Assembly: GCA_964618845.1 (NCBI GenBank)
Contig: CAZUCU010000023.1
Span: 1 to 11,555, forward strand
Origin: CAZUCU01 sp964618845
Lineage (GTDB): Bacteria > Patescibacteriota > Minisyncoccia > Phycocordibacterales > JAACPR01
DNA length: 11,555 nucleotides
Direction: 5' to 3'
The translations under genes and the position numbers were made by a program. The notes beneath the pieces were generated by a model. The model was not told the DNA's origin. It did no database searches and saw only the letters and a program-made list of their open reading frames with translations. Positions 6,801 to 11,431 of the stretch are shown piece by piece (within the stretch, counting starts at the first letter, position 1; each line of letters begins with the position of its first letter).

Positions 6801-7222
6801 TTACCGGTCTGTGTATATGCTGGGATTTGCCATTTGAATGAGGCAGGAACAGATCCATTAGCAGGAATATTGATGTTTTCCATTGCTTTGAATTGATCAA
6901 CAACATCTGGTCCATTAATATTTTTTTCTGAGCCAGTAGATCTCATTACCTTTATATACAAAGTACCATTAACTAATGGATATGGGTTTTCATTTACTAT
7001 ATCTCCAAAAAAATCTGCCTCCATACCTGAAACCATATTTCTGCTTGAAGCAGAAAGGTTGACCTTTACACTTTGGAAGGTGTAGTAGTCAAAACAATTT
7101 ACGGTATCTGTTGGAGAGGGTGTTGCAGAAGAAGTATTTGATTGTGCAGAAACATTTAAACTGATAAAACTAATAATGAATATTGGCAATATAAAAAGAG
7201 CCACTAATAAATATTTTTTCAT
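3860..7222 (-). CDS. Giant exported two-ectodomain surface protein with PKD/Ig-like modules
   Basis: A 1120-residue protein of unknown function. A signal peptide (1-26, cleavage after VSA) leads into ectodomain 1 (about 30-412), made of beta-rich segments. Two hydrophobic helices follow (about 415-436 and 443-460), joined by KKKTKG, then ectodomain 2 (471-1120). The latter holds an NPP-started Ig/PKD-like unit (762-865, with the acidic IDWDADDEID at 805-814), a PKD-like domain (about 870-953, ASCSASLSTVAPGDSVTF onward), a cysteine-rich CGTANGQTF module with four cysteines (955, 974, 995, 1005), a proline-glycine linker (1013-1022) and a final Ig-like unit (1024-1108). There is no C-terminal anchor or sortase motif. 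Architecture suggests two membrane proteins fused end to end. Likely role: adhesion or cell-surface structure (inferred). A TTGTAA-N17-TATACA promoter precedes it; there is no ribosome binding site. Confidence 0.8.
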   Translation of the reverse strand: MKKYLLVALFILPIFIISFISLNVSAQSNTSSATPSPTDTVNCFDYYTFQSVKVNLSASSRNMVSGMEADFFGDIVNENPYPLVNGTLYIKVMRSTGSEKNINGPDVVDQFKAMENINIPANGSVPASFKWQIPAYTQTGNYRIVTYFTTDNKFNLSGLSFTDDVTGNSFDFSIKGEDTGVYFDKSKVTINNEQFYFAASPPRIDKDAEGNIKTTVKNTTKETQQAEITWKIYKWDAMDPSNLIKTDKQTITINPNSETDLSIQVTDTNYPVYYIVGELTNRNTKSVVGIRFVREGVDRVRLNFPSITTYPLSKDQPNTMFTCLHNSGQSDLVANNKVVMDLLDDRGKVIDTYTYEGSVTGAMMGLKKDFTPKKDLTNFTLHTKLYTNNELVDESKVEYKCEDLDPTLCQEKSTPIVTIVISIIVLIVLIIILVFVKKKTKGIGVVLVALTLISTLWLFGGKDISPRAVGQTSPPPDSSVGGTASWAETIEGYFYFGTEAQNTWDGIKPDGTTDTRHHALQNPNIIVNYYANVTDPSTGGEIINGSTVQNGDTLRFQIPSHQYTDISWNATGFDYDTPFGNWTTNLDQYENEPRVCDENDYFGSWDLIFSVNQYKIKTYFPFVVQIPNKTIDFSEENLDCTDLYGHQNEDLWKSCTVNGTGTITVNFNFSETDGSFYHRQKSIVLPIPDLIISDPSSYFEQIDINEATTPCESKKEALGLYSFDGSNLDLQYDQYRFQIPPQTITYTFTIQNATSSTNLPPNPPTITGVATTTEGITNPYSFWAEDNPVKDVNGNDVYDQIKYEIDWDADDEIDQVNQTLPSTNFVDSGTSLPTNKSFVSLPHTFKARTVDKQGATSDWTQHTVNDEINPASNLTASCSASLSTVAPGDSVTFTASASGGTEPYLYKWKDDSINSTYSYTIPPSTNATSYVASVTVTDAEGKEDPATCLVYIRNCGTANGQTFNSLSGISPNLCSNSSVEGSSFVLNSNTWSWKCTYGPYWSKYCSATKNNGGTPPGNNQPPNVTLIIQPRLAPNCIARFVDGNNQTVSLTGTQTCTLSGPQFVKPNGISNPITFNEDNNSTNTPITTPGLYTLSCGANADSLVVIDSDICIGEGDSIQN

Positions 7223-7242
7223 ACATATTAATTTTATCAGTT

Positions 7243-7271
7243 TGTATAAAGATTAGATACAAAAATTACAA
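7243..7271 (-). promoter_or_regulatory. Putative promoter of the giant surface protein gene
   Basis: On the minus strand TTGTAA (7266-7271) and TATACA (7243-7248) are spaced by exactly 17 nt. The transcript would start near 7236, leaving a leader of about 14 nt before the ATG. A perfect DnaA-box nonamer sits just upstream of the -35. Confidence 0.5.
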
Positions 7272-7277
7272 GATAGG

Positions 7278-7286
7278 TGTGGATAA
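7278..7286 (-). promoter_or_regulatory. Perfect DnaA-box nonamer (TTATCCACA)
   Basis: The minus strand reads TTATCCACA, the consensus high-affinity DnaA box. It is 6 nt upstream of the -35 of the giant surface protein gene. I noticed no second box nearby, so this is not evidence of an origin. It could be a DnaA regulatory site or chance. Confidence 0.3.
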
Positions 7287-7290
7287 AAAT

Positions 7291-7347
7291 TTTAGACAGA
7301 TAGACATTTAGAAAAGAGACATTTAGAAAGTTAGACATTTATAAAAA
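7291..7347 (+). repeat. Short imperfect tandem repeats with TAGACA core
   Basis: The stretch begins TTTAGACAGATAGACA and continues with three 15-16-nt units starting AGACATTTA at 7302, 7317 and 7333, running into the A-rich left flank of the second hairpin. The first 16 nt recur exactly, inverted, at 9620-9635. The units are short and degenerate, with no spacer structure. Confidence 0.55.
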
Positions 7348-7389
7348 CAAAGATGCCCTGGGCACTTGTGCCCAGGGCATCTTTTTAAT
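7337..7389. repeat. 53-nt hairpin, copy 2, between divergent genes
   Basis: Identical to 3793-3845 except for the loop dinucleotide TT in place of AA. The 17-bp stem is 7349-7365 with 7368-7384. Unlike copy 1 it follows no gene: the giant surface protein starts to its left and rpmJ to its right, both transcribed away from it. It may insulate the two promoters, act as a dispersed repeat, or mark the second edge of a duplicated or acquired cassette. Confidence 0.8.
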
Positions 7390-7393
7390 TCTC

Positions 7394-7410
7394 ACGAGGT
7401 TAAACCTCGT
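7394..7410. promoter_or_regulatory. Palindrome ACGAGGTT-A-AACCTCGT, operator candidate 1
   Basis: A perfect 8-bp inverted repeat around one A, with a related half (AGAGGTTA) just after it at 7413-7420. The core CGAGGTT-N-AACCTCG is shared with a second palindrome 65 nt further on. Both lie between the second hairpin and the rpmJ promoter. Dimeric-repressor sites or repeat-family members are the two plausible explanations. Confidence 0.45.
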
Positions 7411-7457
7411 ATAGAGGTTAAAAAACAAAAAACCCTTATTTTTCAACAAAAAATGTT

Positions 7458-7476
7458 TTCGAGGTTTAACCTCGAA
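7458..7476. promoter_or_regulatory. Palindrome TTCGAGGTT-T-AACCTCGAA, operator candidate 2
   Basis: A perfect 9-bp inverted repeat around one T, ending 12 nt before the rpmJ -35 candidate. It has the same CGAGGTT-N-AACCTCG core as 7394-7410, with centres 65 nt apart, roughly six helical turns, so both would face the same side of the DNA. Confidence 0.45.
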
Positions 7477-7488
7477 TAGCATTAAAGT

Positions 7489-7516
7489 TTGCTTTTTTTG
7501 TGGTTTATGCTAAAAA
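7489..7516 (+). promoter_or_regulatory. Putative promoter of rpmJ (extended -10)
   Basis: TTGCTT (7489-7494), then 16 nt, then TAAAAA (7511-7516) preceded by TGC, an extended -10. The predicted transcript start, near 7523, is only about 3 nt before the GTG start codon. Confidence 0.4.
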
Positions 7517-7525
7517 TATAAGACT

Positions 7526-7642
7526 GTGAAAGTAAAATCTTCAATCAAAAAAGAAAAAAAAGACGACAAACTTGTTCGACGCAAAGGGCGAATTTATAGG
7601 ATTAACAAAAAAGATCCAAGACGAAAAGCTCGGCAGGGATGA
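7526..7642 (+). CDS. rpmJ: 50S ribosomal protein L36, zinc-less form, GTG start
   Basis: A 38-residue, strongly basic protein beginning MKVKSSIKK and ending DPRRKARQG, matching the L36 pattern 'MKVraSvkk...rRkG.v.vi..dPrhKqRQG' in length and both ends. The four zinc ligands of the classic form (three Cys and a His) are absent: there is no cysteine, and residues 10-16 read EKKDDKL where 'iC..Ck' usually stands. This is the zinc-independent type. Translation must start at GTG; no ATG fits. Usually rpmJ lies in the infA-rpmJ-rpsM run of the alpha/spc cluster, but here it stands alone between the giant surface protein and a nucleotidase. TGA as its stop, right after the conserved RQG, shows that TGA is not reassigned. 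Confidence 0.93.
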   Translation: MKVKSSIKKEKKDDKLVRRKGRIYRINKKDPRRKARQG

Positions 7643-7694
7643 TTTTTTCTATTTTGTAAATTCGCACTCCCCTTCCAAAACTTTGAATATATTT

Positions 7695-7730
7695 AAAAAG
7701 CGCCCACTCCGTTTGACGGAGTGGGCGTCT
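7695..7730. terminator. Terminator between convergent rpmJ and the nucleotidase gene
   Basis: CGCCCACTCCGT (7701-7712) and ACGGAGTGGGCG (7716-7727) form a perfect 12-bp stem with a TTG loop. On the minus strand it is followed by CTTTTTAAAT, a good termination tract, 4 nt or so after the nucleotidase stop codon. On the plus strand the downstream T content is weaker (TCTTAATT), but it may also stop rpmJ transcripts. Confidence 0.85.
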
Positions 7731-7733
7731 TAA

Positions 7734-8282
7734 TTATCCAATCTTTTGAACAAAATCTTGCCATGAGCAAACCCTTTGTTCACATTCAGAAATGTTATAT
7801 TCTAAATTGTATGACCACGAAAAAAGAAATCTGTGAGGAACTGTAGTCAAAAGATCTTTCAAATTATTCACTGAATCATCAAGAAAAATATCTAGACCTT
7901 CTGCCACCGATGATTTTTTCTGACCAGGCACAATCCCAATAAGCGGGATACTAATACCAAGTTTTTTTAGAAATTCTCTGGCATTTCGAAGTCCCTCATT
8001 CCTCTGGGTAATAATTACAAGCTTATGACCACGACCAATCAGCGTCTCACAAGCGGTTTTTACATCTGGCAAAGGATTTGAATTAAAAGATCCAGAATCT
8101 TGCTCAAATACAAATTCTTTTAGAGTCTTGTATTGTTCATGATTAAGCAAACTCTTATCTTCTTTCTGAGCATGCATACATTCTTCAATTGGCAAATCGA
8201 TACCGTAAAGTCGGCGTGCACCACTTTGAAGCATTTTCACTGCATCACAAAAGACACCGTCGAAATCTAATCCTATTTTCAT
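7734..8282 (-). CDS. HAD-superfamily 5'(3')-deoxyribonucleotidase-like hydrolase
   Basis: A 182-residue cytosolic protein with all four HAD phosphatase motifs: motif I DFDGVFCD (D6 nucleophile, D8 acid/base), motif II VIITQR (T92), motif III lysine in PGQKKS (K122/K123) and motif IV DIFLDDS (D131, D135, D136). The helical cap inserted after motif I (about 14-75) and the overall length fit the NT5C group of C1-cap nucleotidases, which dephosphorylate (deoxy)nucleoside monophosphates. Exact substrate is not decidable. The only ATG that keeps motif I at the N-terminus was used. A strong TATAAT lies 22-28 nt upstream and a perfect hairpin terminator directly follows the gene, so it is probably a single-gene unit. 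Confidence 0.8.
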   Translation of the reverse strand: MKIGLDFDGVFCDAVKMLQSGARRLYGIDLPIEECMHAQKEDKSLLNHEQYKTLKEFVFEQDSGSFNSNPLPDVKTACETLIGRGHKLVIITQRNEGLRNAREFLKKLGISIPLIGIVPGQKKSSVAEGLDIFLDDSVNNLKDLLTTVPHRFLFSWSYNLEYNISECEQRVCSWQDFVQKIG

Positions 8283-8304
8283 CTTTTTGAACTGGTTCCA
8301 GAAA

Positions 8305-8332
8305 ATTATAAAAAAAAGGTATTAAGCCCCAA
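8305..8332 (-). promoter_or_regulatory. Putative promoter of the HAD nucleotidase gene
   Basis: On the minus strand a perfect TATAAT -10 (8305-8310) is preceded at 16 nt by TTGGGG (8327-8332), a partial -35. Transcription would start near 8298, giving a leader of about 16 nt with no Shine-Dalgarno sequence. Confidence 0.45.
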
Positions 8333-8366
8333 TAAAAAAATGATAAAGAAATTATTAAATTTGAAT

Positions 8367-9598
8367 TTATTTTGTTTTGGCAATTAACTTTTGGTCGTTG
8401 TCAATAAAAATAATTTTAAATACTTTTCTTCCAATTATTTGACCCTTTTTGGTTTTTACATCAACTCTCCAAATCCCTGGAGCCAAATTGTTTCGAATAG
8501 AAAAACCCCGGTAGCCACCATCTCTACCTCCTGTAATAGGAAAAGAAATTTTAGAAGATGGAATCCATCTACCCTTTTCATCTCTATATTGCCAATTATG
8601 AATTATTTCAGTATCTAATTTAGCAGGAGCAAAGACAGAAGAAAATAAATACAAAGAGTCGCCTGATTTTATGTGAACATTCTCACGCAAACCCAAAAAA
8701 CTCCAGAAACTTTTTTTCTCATCTAAAACTTTATAATTATTACCACTTCTTTCAATATAGTGAAAGACATCAATTTCTTTTAGCGATAGGGGTACAGGAG
8801 GAATCATGTTCAAAAAATACAAAGAATTTATTAAAACGAAAACAATTATCACCCCCTTAAAGATACCNNNNNNNNNNNNNNNNNNNNNNNNNNNNNNNNN
8901 NNNNNNNNNNNNNNNNNNNNNNNNNNNNNNNNNNNNNNNNNNNNNNNNNNNNNNNNNNNNNNNNNNNAAAAATACAAAGAATTTATTAAAACGAAAACAA
9001 TTATCACCCCCTTAAAGATACCTACTTTTGCATTTTCAAATTTTTCTCCAAGAATTTTTTTGAAAACAAATAAATAAAAATTAAAAATAATTAAACTAAT
9101 TACACCACTTATCAAAAATATTAATGTCCCTATTTTTTTTGTAAGAATTGGCACTAAAAAAATTAAATAGGAAAAAACAGCAAAATAAAAAATAGAAATT
9201 TGTAAAAACATTCGAGTATAATGTCTCTTAAGATATTCAGTACTAACCAAAAAACCAAACAACAAAATTACAAAAATCCAATTTGATAAACTTCCCGCAC
9301 TTTGAAAATAAAACAAAGTAAAACCTGAAAAAACATTTCCAAATAAAAATAAAATTATAAACTCTATAAAGGGTCGTGATTTTTTAATGAGAAGTTTTTT
9401 AATTTCTTTCGCATCAATTAGGTTAATCAAAATAATCAAGATAGACAAGATTATCAAATAAGAACCCAATAAAATTTGTCCAAAAGGTTTATCAATCCTT
9501 CCCAAGGTTAAACTGTCAACAATAAAACCGCCAAAGATAGCAATAGGAGGAATATATTTAGAATTTTTTTCTATAAAATTTTTTGTTTTTTCTATCAT
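8367..9598 (-). CDS. DUF2914 multi-pass membrane protein, interrupted only by an assembly gap
   Basis: As given, the gene is cut by 100 N. Removing the N run plus one copy of the 55-nt repeat beside it (155 nt) joins both parts in frame into one 358-residue protein. The N-terminal two thirds (about 15-212) holds six or seven hydrophobic segments, e.g. 41-62, 77-98, 106-120, 131-151, 156-178 and 196-214. The C-terminal part (about 225-347) is a soluble DUF2914 domain, recognised by IHNWQYRDEKGRW (281-293), the SFPITGGRDGGYRGF core (300-314) and the PGIWRVDVKTKKGQIIGR ending (322-339). The domain's function is unknown; in other bacteria it occurs on membrane and exported proteins. The 16-nt TTTAGACAGATAGACA motif lies 22-37 nt before the ATG. 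No Shine-Dalgarno sequence is present. Confidence 0.88.
8813..9022. other. Scaffold gap of 100 N flanked by a 55-bp contig-end overlap
   Basis: Positions 8813-8867 and 8968-9022 are identical over 55 nt, and between them lie exactly 100 N (8868-8967). A round gap size with the same sequence on both sides is what results when two overlapping contig ends are scaffolded without being merged. Collapsing the overlap restores an uninterrupted reading frame, which supports the artefact explanation over a real tandem duplication. Confidence 0.95.
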
Positions 9599-9619
9599 TA
9601 ATACAATTAAATAACTAAG

Positions 9620-9635
9620 TGTCTATCTGTCTAAA
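9620..9635 (-). repeat. 16-nt TTTAGACAGATAGACA motif, inverted copy
   Basis: An exact reverse-complement match to 7291-7306. It lies between tRNA-His and the DUF2914 start, oriented with that gene. TTAGAC-N17-TTTAAT or TAGACA-N16-TTTAAT within it could form a weak promoter for the gene, so the repeated motif may simply be a favoured -35 region. Confidence 0.45.
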
Positions 9636-9646
9636 TTTCTTCCTTG

Positions 9647-9719
9647 GGCGACTATCGAGAATCGAACTCGAATCAGCGGATCCACAGACCGCTGTGTTAA
9701 CCGTTACACCATAGTCGCC
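9647..9719 (-). tRNA. tRNA-His (GTG)
   Basis: The cloverleaf folds with GCGACTA/TAGTCGC acceptor, GTGT/ACAC D stem, TCGAG/CTCGA T stem and TTCGATT T loop. The anticodon loop CTGTGGA gives GTG. The identity is confirmed by the His-specific extra G(-1) opposite C73. Position 31-39 is a U.U mismatch. CCA is not encoded (C73 is followed by CAAGG), so it must be added after transcription. Confidence 0.95.
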
Positions 9720-9802
9720 ATTTATCTCAAGCAAAATTTGAGAAACTATTTAATACCCTGTGATAAAAACAAAAATTTATAAAGGTTTCTGTTTTTATTC
9801 TA

Positions 9803-9936
9803 CGGGGGTGCGCAAGAGAGAACTCAGTCACAAATAATTTCTTTCAGAAATTTTCGCGACCCCGCCTCGCCTATCCCATCTCGTCAAACGAGGTTGGACC
9901 CTAAGGCTCCGGCTTTCGAGTTCTCTTCTACGCTAC
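9803..9936. other. GC-rich, highly structured element of unknown nature between tRNA-Leu and tRNA-His
   Basis: The 262 nt between the two tRNAs (9720-9981) hold no gene. In it, 9807-9825 pairs with the stretch ending at 9936 through a long imperfect stem whose inner 8 bp (GAGAACTC 9818-9825 with GAGTTCTC 9918-9925) are perfect. Inside are successive small hairpins: 9836-9852 (7 bp), 9856-9870 (4 bp), 9880-9892 (5 bp, extendable) and 9896-9910 (5 bp plus a C.C mismatch). The part 9855-9932 is about 60% GC by hand count, far above the surroundings. The left arm also repeats the 3' end of tRNA-Leu. It could be an unrecognised structured RNA, a dispersed repeat or a remnant of an integrated element. 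Confidence 0.5.
9808..9825 (-). repeat. Copy of the tRNA-Leu 3' end (att-like direct repeat)
   Basis: 9808-9825 matches 9981-9998, the tRNA-Leu 3' terminus, at 17 of 18 positions in the same orientation, 156 nt downstream of the tRNA end. Duplicated tRNA 3' ends are how integrases leave attL/attR borders. The enclosed segment is far too short for an intact element and has no integrase. Confidence 0.4.
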
Positions 9937-9981
9937 AAAACAATAAGTTTTAAACACTGCGCGTTTCAAACTTTTGTTTTG

Positions 9982-10063
9982 TGCGCAAGAGAGGACTCGA
10001 ACCTCCACACCTTACGGCACACCCACCTCAAGGGTGCGTGTATACCAGTTTCACCACTTGCGC
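9982..10063 (-). tRNA. tRNA-Leu (GAG)
   Basis: GCGCAAG/CTTGCGC acceptor, GTG/CAC D stem, CACCC/GGGTG anticodon stem with loop TTGAGGT (anticodon GAG), a long variable arm (GCC-GTAA-GGT) typical of class II tRNAs, and a GGAGG/CCTCT T stem with loop TTCGAGT. The discriminator is A73, as required for leucine. CCA is not encoded. It lies 40 nt downstream of rplS on the same strand and may share its transcript. Confidence 0.95.
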
Positions 10064-10103
10064 AATAGTAATACAATATAAAAAAATTTTAATTTAGACA
10101 ATG

Positions 10104-10541
10104 CTACTCTGGTTTTGTTTCTTCTGTATTATTTTCTGACACTGTTTCTTCTTCAACCAAATCCGCAATTTTTAAATCCTCTGTCGAATGATCCATTTGT
10201 ATCATTTTAAATCTTTTTGAAACCTCCTTAAGGGCTTTTTCCCTTACATAATAAAGTTTACTCTTTCGAGTCTTTGATCTTTTTACAACTTCAATTTTAT
10301 CAATCATCGGAGAGTAAAGTGGAAAAATTTTCTCAACACCATAACCTCCAACATTTCTTCTAACAGTAAAAGTTGCCCCAGCTTCAGTCCCGTGTTTTTT
10401 GCTCAAAATCAAACCCTCAAAAGATTGAAGTCTCGTCTTGCCTTTTTCTTGGATTTTTTGCCACACACGAACAGTATCTCCTGTTCTCATATCAAGATTC
10501 TTTCGTGAATTTAAATCTACTGGACTTATCACCTTATTCAT
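10104..10541 (-). CDS. rplS: 50S ribosomal protein L19
   Basis: A 145-residue protein. The KNLDMRTGDTVRVWQKI segment (14-30), QSFEGLILSKKH (39-50), TFTVRRNVGGYGVEKIFPLYSP (57-78) and the KLYYVREK helix (95-102) follow the L19 family through its full core of about 115 residues. L19 sits at the 30S-50S interface near bridge B8. A C-terminal tail of about 30 residues, rich in E, T and N (116-145), exceeds the usual length and has no family equivalent that I recognise. A TTGATA-N17-TAAATT promoter places the transcript start about 3 nt before the ATG. The usual partners rpsP, rimM and trmD are absent; rluA lies upstream behind its own promoter and tRNA-Leu downstream. Confidence 0.96.
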   Translation of the reverse strand: MNKVISPVDLNSRKNLDMRTGDTVRVWQKIQEKGKTRLQSFEGLILSKKHGTEAGATFTVRRNVGGYGVEKIFPLYSPMIDKIEVVKRSKTRKSKLYYVREKALKEVSKRFKMIQMDHSTEDLKIADLVEEETVSENNTEETKPE

Positions 10542-10550
10542 AGTTTGGCT

Positions 10551-10579
10551 AATTTATCACAGCTTATCAAAAATATCAA
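10551..10579 (-). promoter_or_regulatory. Putative promoter of rplS
   Basis: On the minus strand TTGATA (10574-10579), 17 nt, TAAATT (10551-10556). The predicted start of transcription, near 10544, is 3 nt before the ATG, so the mRNA would be essentially leaderless. Confidence 0.5.
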
Positions 10580-10633
10580 GAAAATGTATTAGACGAGTAC
10601 ATAGGTATCTCATCTTTTTCAGAAAAAATAGGT

Positions 10634-11362
10634 TTACTCAATAGAATTTTTTGATAAAGCCTCACTAAAATCCTCTGGATATTCTGCTTTGAAAACTCTA
10701 ATTTCTCCATTTAAATCTTTAAAAATTATTTGTTTTGAATGAAGTGCTAATCTTTTAAAGCCCAAGATTGGTTTTTGTTTCTGGGCGTAGAGTTTGTCAC
10801 CAACTATGGGAGTATTTAGGTGCTTCATATGAACACGTATTTGATGCATTCTTCCCGTTAATGGCATAGCTTCTACAAAAACATAAAGCCGATCTTTTTC
10901 TTTTCCTCTACTCAAAATTTTAAAATTTGTTTTTGCTTCTCTTACTTTGCCTCTTGGATTTCTGGTGGTTCTTCTTCTAAAATCTGATCTGTCTTTCCCT
11001 ATTGGGACATCAACAGTAATTAAATCTTCTTTCAAATTTCCATACGCAAATAAATGATAAGTTTTTTTTATTTCACGATTTTTGAATTGTTTTTTAAAAT
11101 ATTCGTAAGATTTTTGATTCAAAGCAACCAAAATTATTCCAGAGGTTTCTTTATCAAGTCTATGAACTATTCCCGATTTTTTTATTATTATACCTTCGGA
11201 AGTTATTAAATCTTCCCCAACTTTTTCTACTTCTGGAAAATTTTTCAAAAGCCAATCAACTATCGTAAATTCTTTGTTTTTTCCATCCCCATGAACAGAA
11301 ATCCCAGCAGGTTTATTAAGAACTAAATAATTTTCATTTTGATAAATAATTTTTATATTCAT
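10634..11362 (-). CDS. RluA-family 23S/tRNA pseudouridine synthase
   Basis: A 242-residue enzyme that isomerises uridine in rRNA or tRNA. The catalytic motif is intact: GIVHRLDKETSG (64-75) with aspartate D70. The NKPAGISVH opening (16-24), PLTGRMHQIRVHM (167-179, the substrate-binding 'tGRtHQIRvH' motif) and RLALHS (204-209) follow in the order of the RluA/RluC/RluD group. There is no N-terminal S4 RNA-binding domain: the protein starts directly with the catalytic domain, as RluA itself does, though it is somewhat longer. Target nucleotide cannot be predicted. The start codon coincides with the predicted transcription start of a TTGATT-N16-TAATCT promoter, and the gene is divergent from tRNA-Arg. 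Confidence 0.92.
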   Translation of the reverse strand: MNIKIIYQNENYLVLNKPAGISVHGDGKNKEFTIVDWLLKNFPEVEKVGEDLITSEGIIIKKSGIVHRLDKETSGIILVALNQKSYEYFKKQFKNREIKKTYHLFAYGNLKEDLITVDVPIGKDRSDFRRRTTRNPRGKVREAKTNFKILSRGKEKDRLYVFVEAMPLTGRMHQIRVHMKHLNTPIVGDKLYAQKQKPILGFKRLALHSKQIIFKDLNGEIRVFKAEYPEDFSEALSKNSIE

Positions 11363-11368
11363 AAAAAT

Positions 11369-11396
11369 AGATTAACAAAAATTGACTGATAATCAA
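11369..11396 (-). promoter_or_regulatory. Putative promoter of rluA-type gene (leaderless)
   Basis: On the minus strand TTGATT (11391-11396), 16 nt, TAATCT (11369-11374). Position +1 would be 11362, the A of the ATG. It overlaps the oppositely oriented tRNA-Arg promoter at 11382-11410. Confidence 0.45.
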
Positions 11397-11410
11397 ATTA
11401 TTGTTATTTT
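11382..11410 (+). promoter_or_regulatory. Putative promoter of tRNA-Arg
   Basis: TTGACT (11382-11387), 17 nt, TATTTT (11405-11410). The start would be near 11417, 15 nt before the tRNA. The -10 lies in the left arm of a perfect 10-bp inverted repeat. Confidence 0.45.
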
Positions 11411-11429
11411 ATTATTTATAAATAACAAT
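11400..11429. repeat. 10-bp perfect inverted repeat before tRNA-Arg
   Basis: ATTGTTATTT (11400-11409) and AAATAACAAT (11420-11429) are perfect reverse complements around a 10-nt AT loop, ending 2 nt before the mature tRNA 5' end. It could be an operator over the promoter or, as RNA, a stem in the pre-tRNA leader. Confidence 0.5.
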
Positions 11430-11431
11430 AT

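Noticed and set aside
7278..7286. Origin of replication.
   Set aside because: Only a single DnaA box was noticed, with no box cluster, dnaA, dnaN or rpmH nearby.
7291..7347. Possible small CRISPR array.
   Set aside because: Units are only 15-16 nt, degenerate and contiguous, with no spacers of constant length and no cas genes.
7526..7642. Alternative genetic code with UGA as glycine.
   Set aside because: L36 ends at its conserved RQG exactly before TGA, and the other genes reach family-typical ends at ordinary stops, so the standard bacterial code holds.
8813..9022. A true tandem duplication of 55 bp inside the DUF2914 gene.
   Set aside because: The copies lie exactly at both borders of a 100-N gap, and collapsing them restores the reading frame, so a contig-end overlap is the simpler explanation.
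9803..9936. An additional tRNA or tRNA pseudogene on the plus strand, because GCTTTCGAGTTC resembles a T-arm.
   Set aside because: The putative T stem does not pair and no anticodon arm or D arm can be placed; the resemblance comes from the inverted copy of the tRNA-Leu 3' end.
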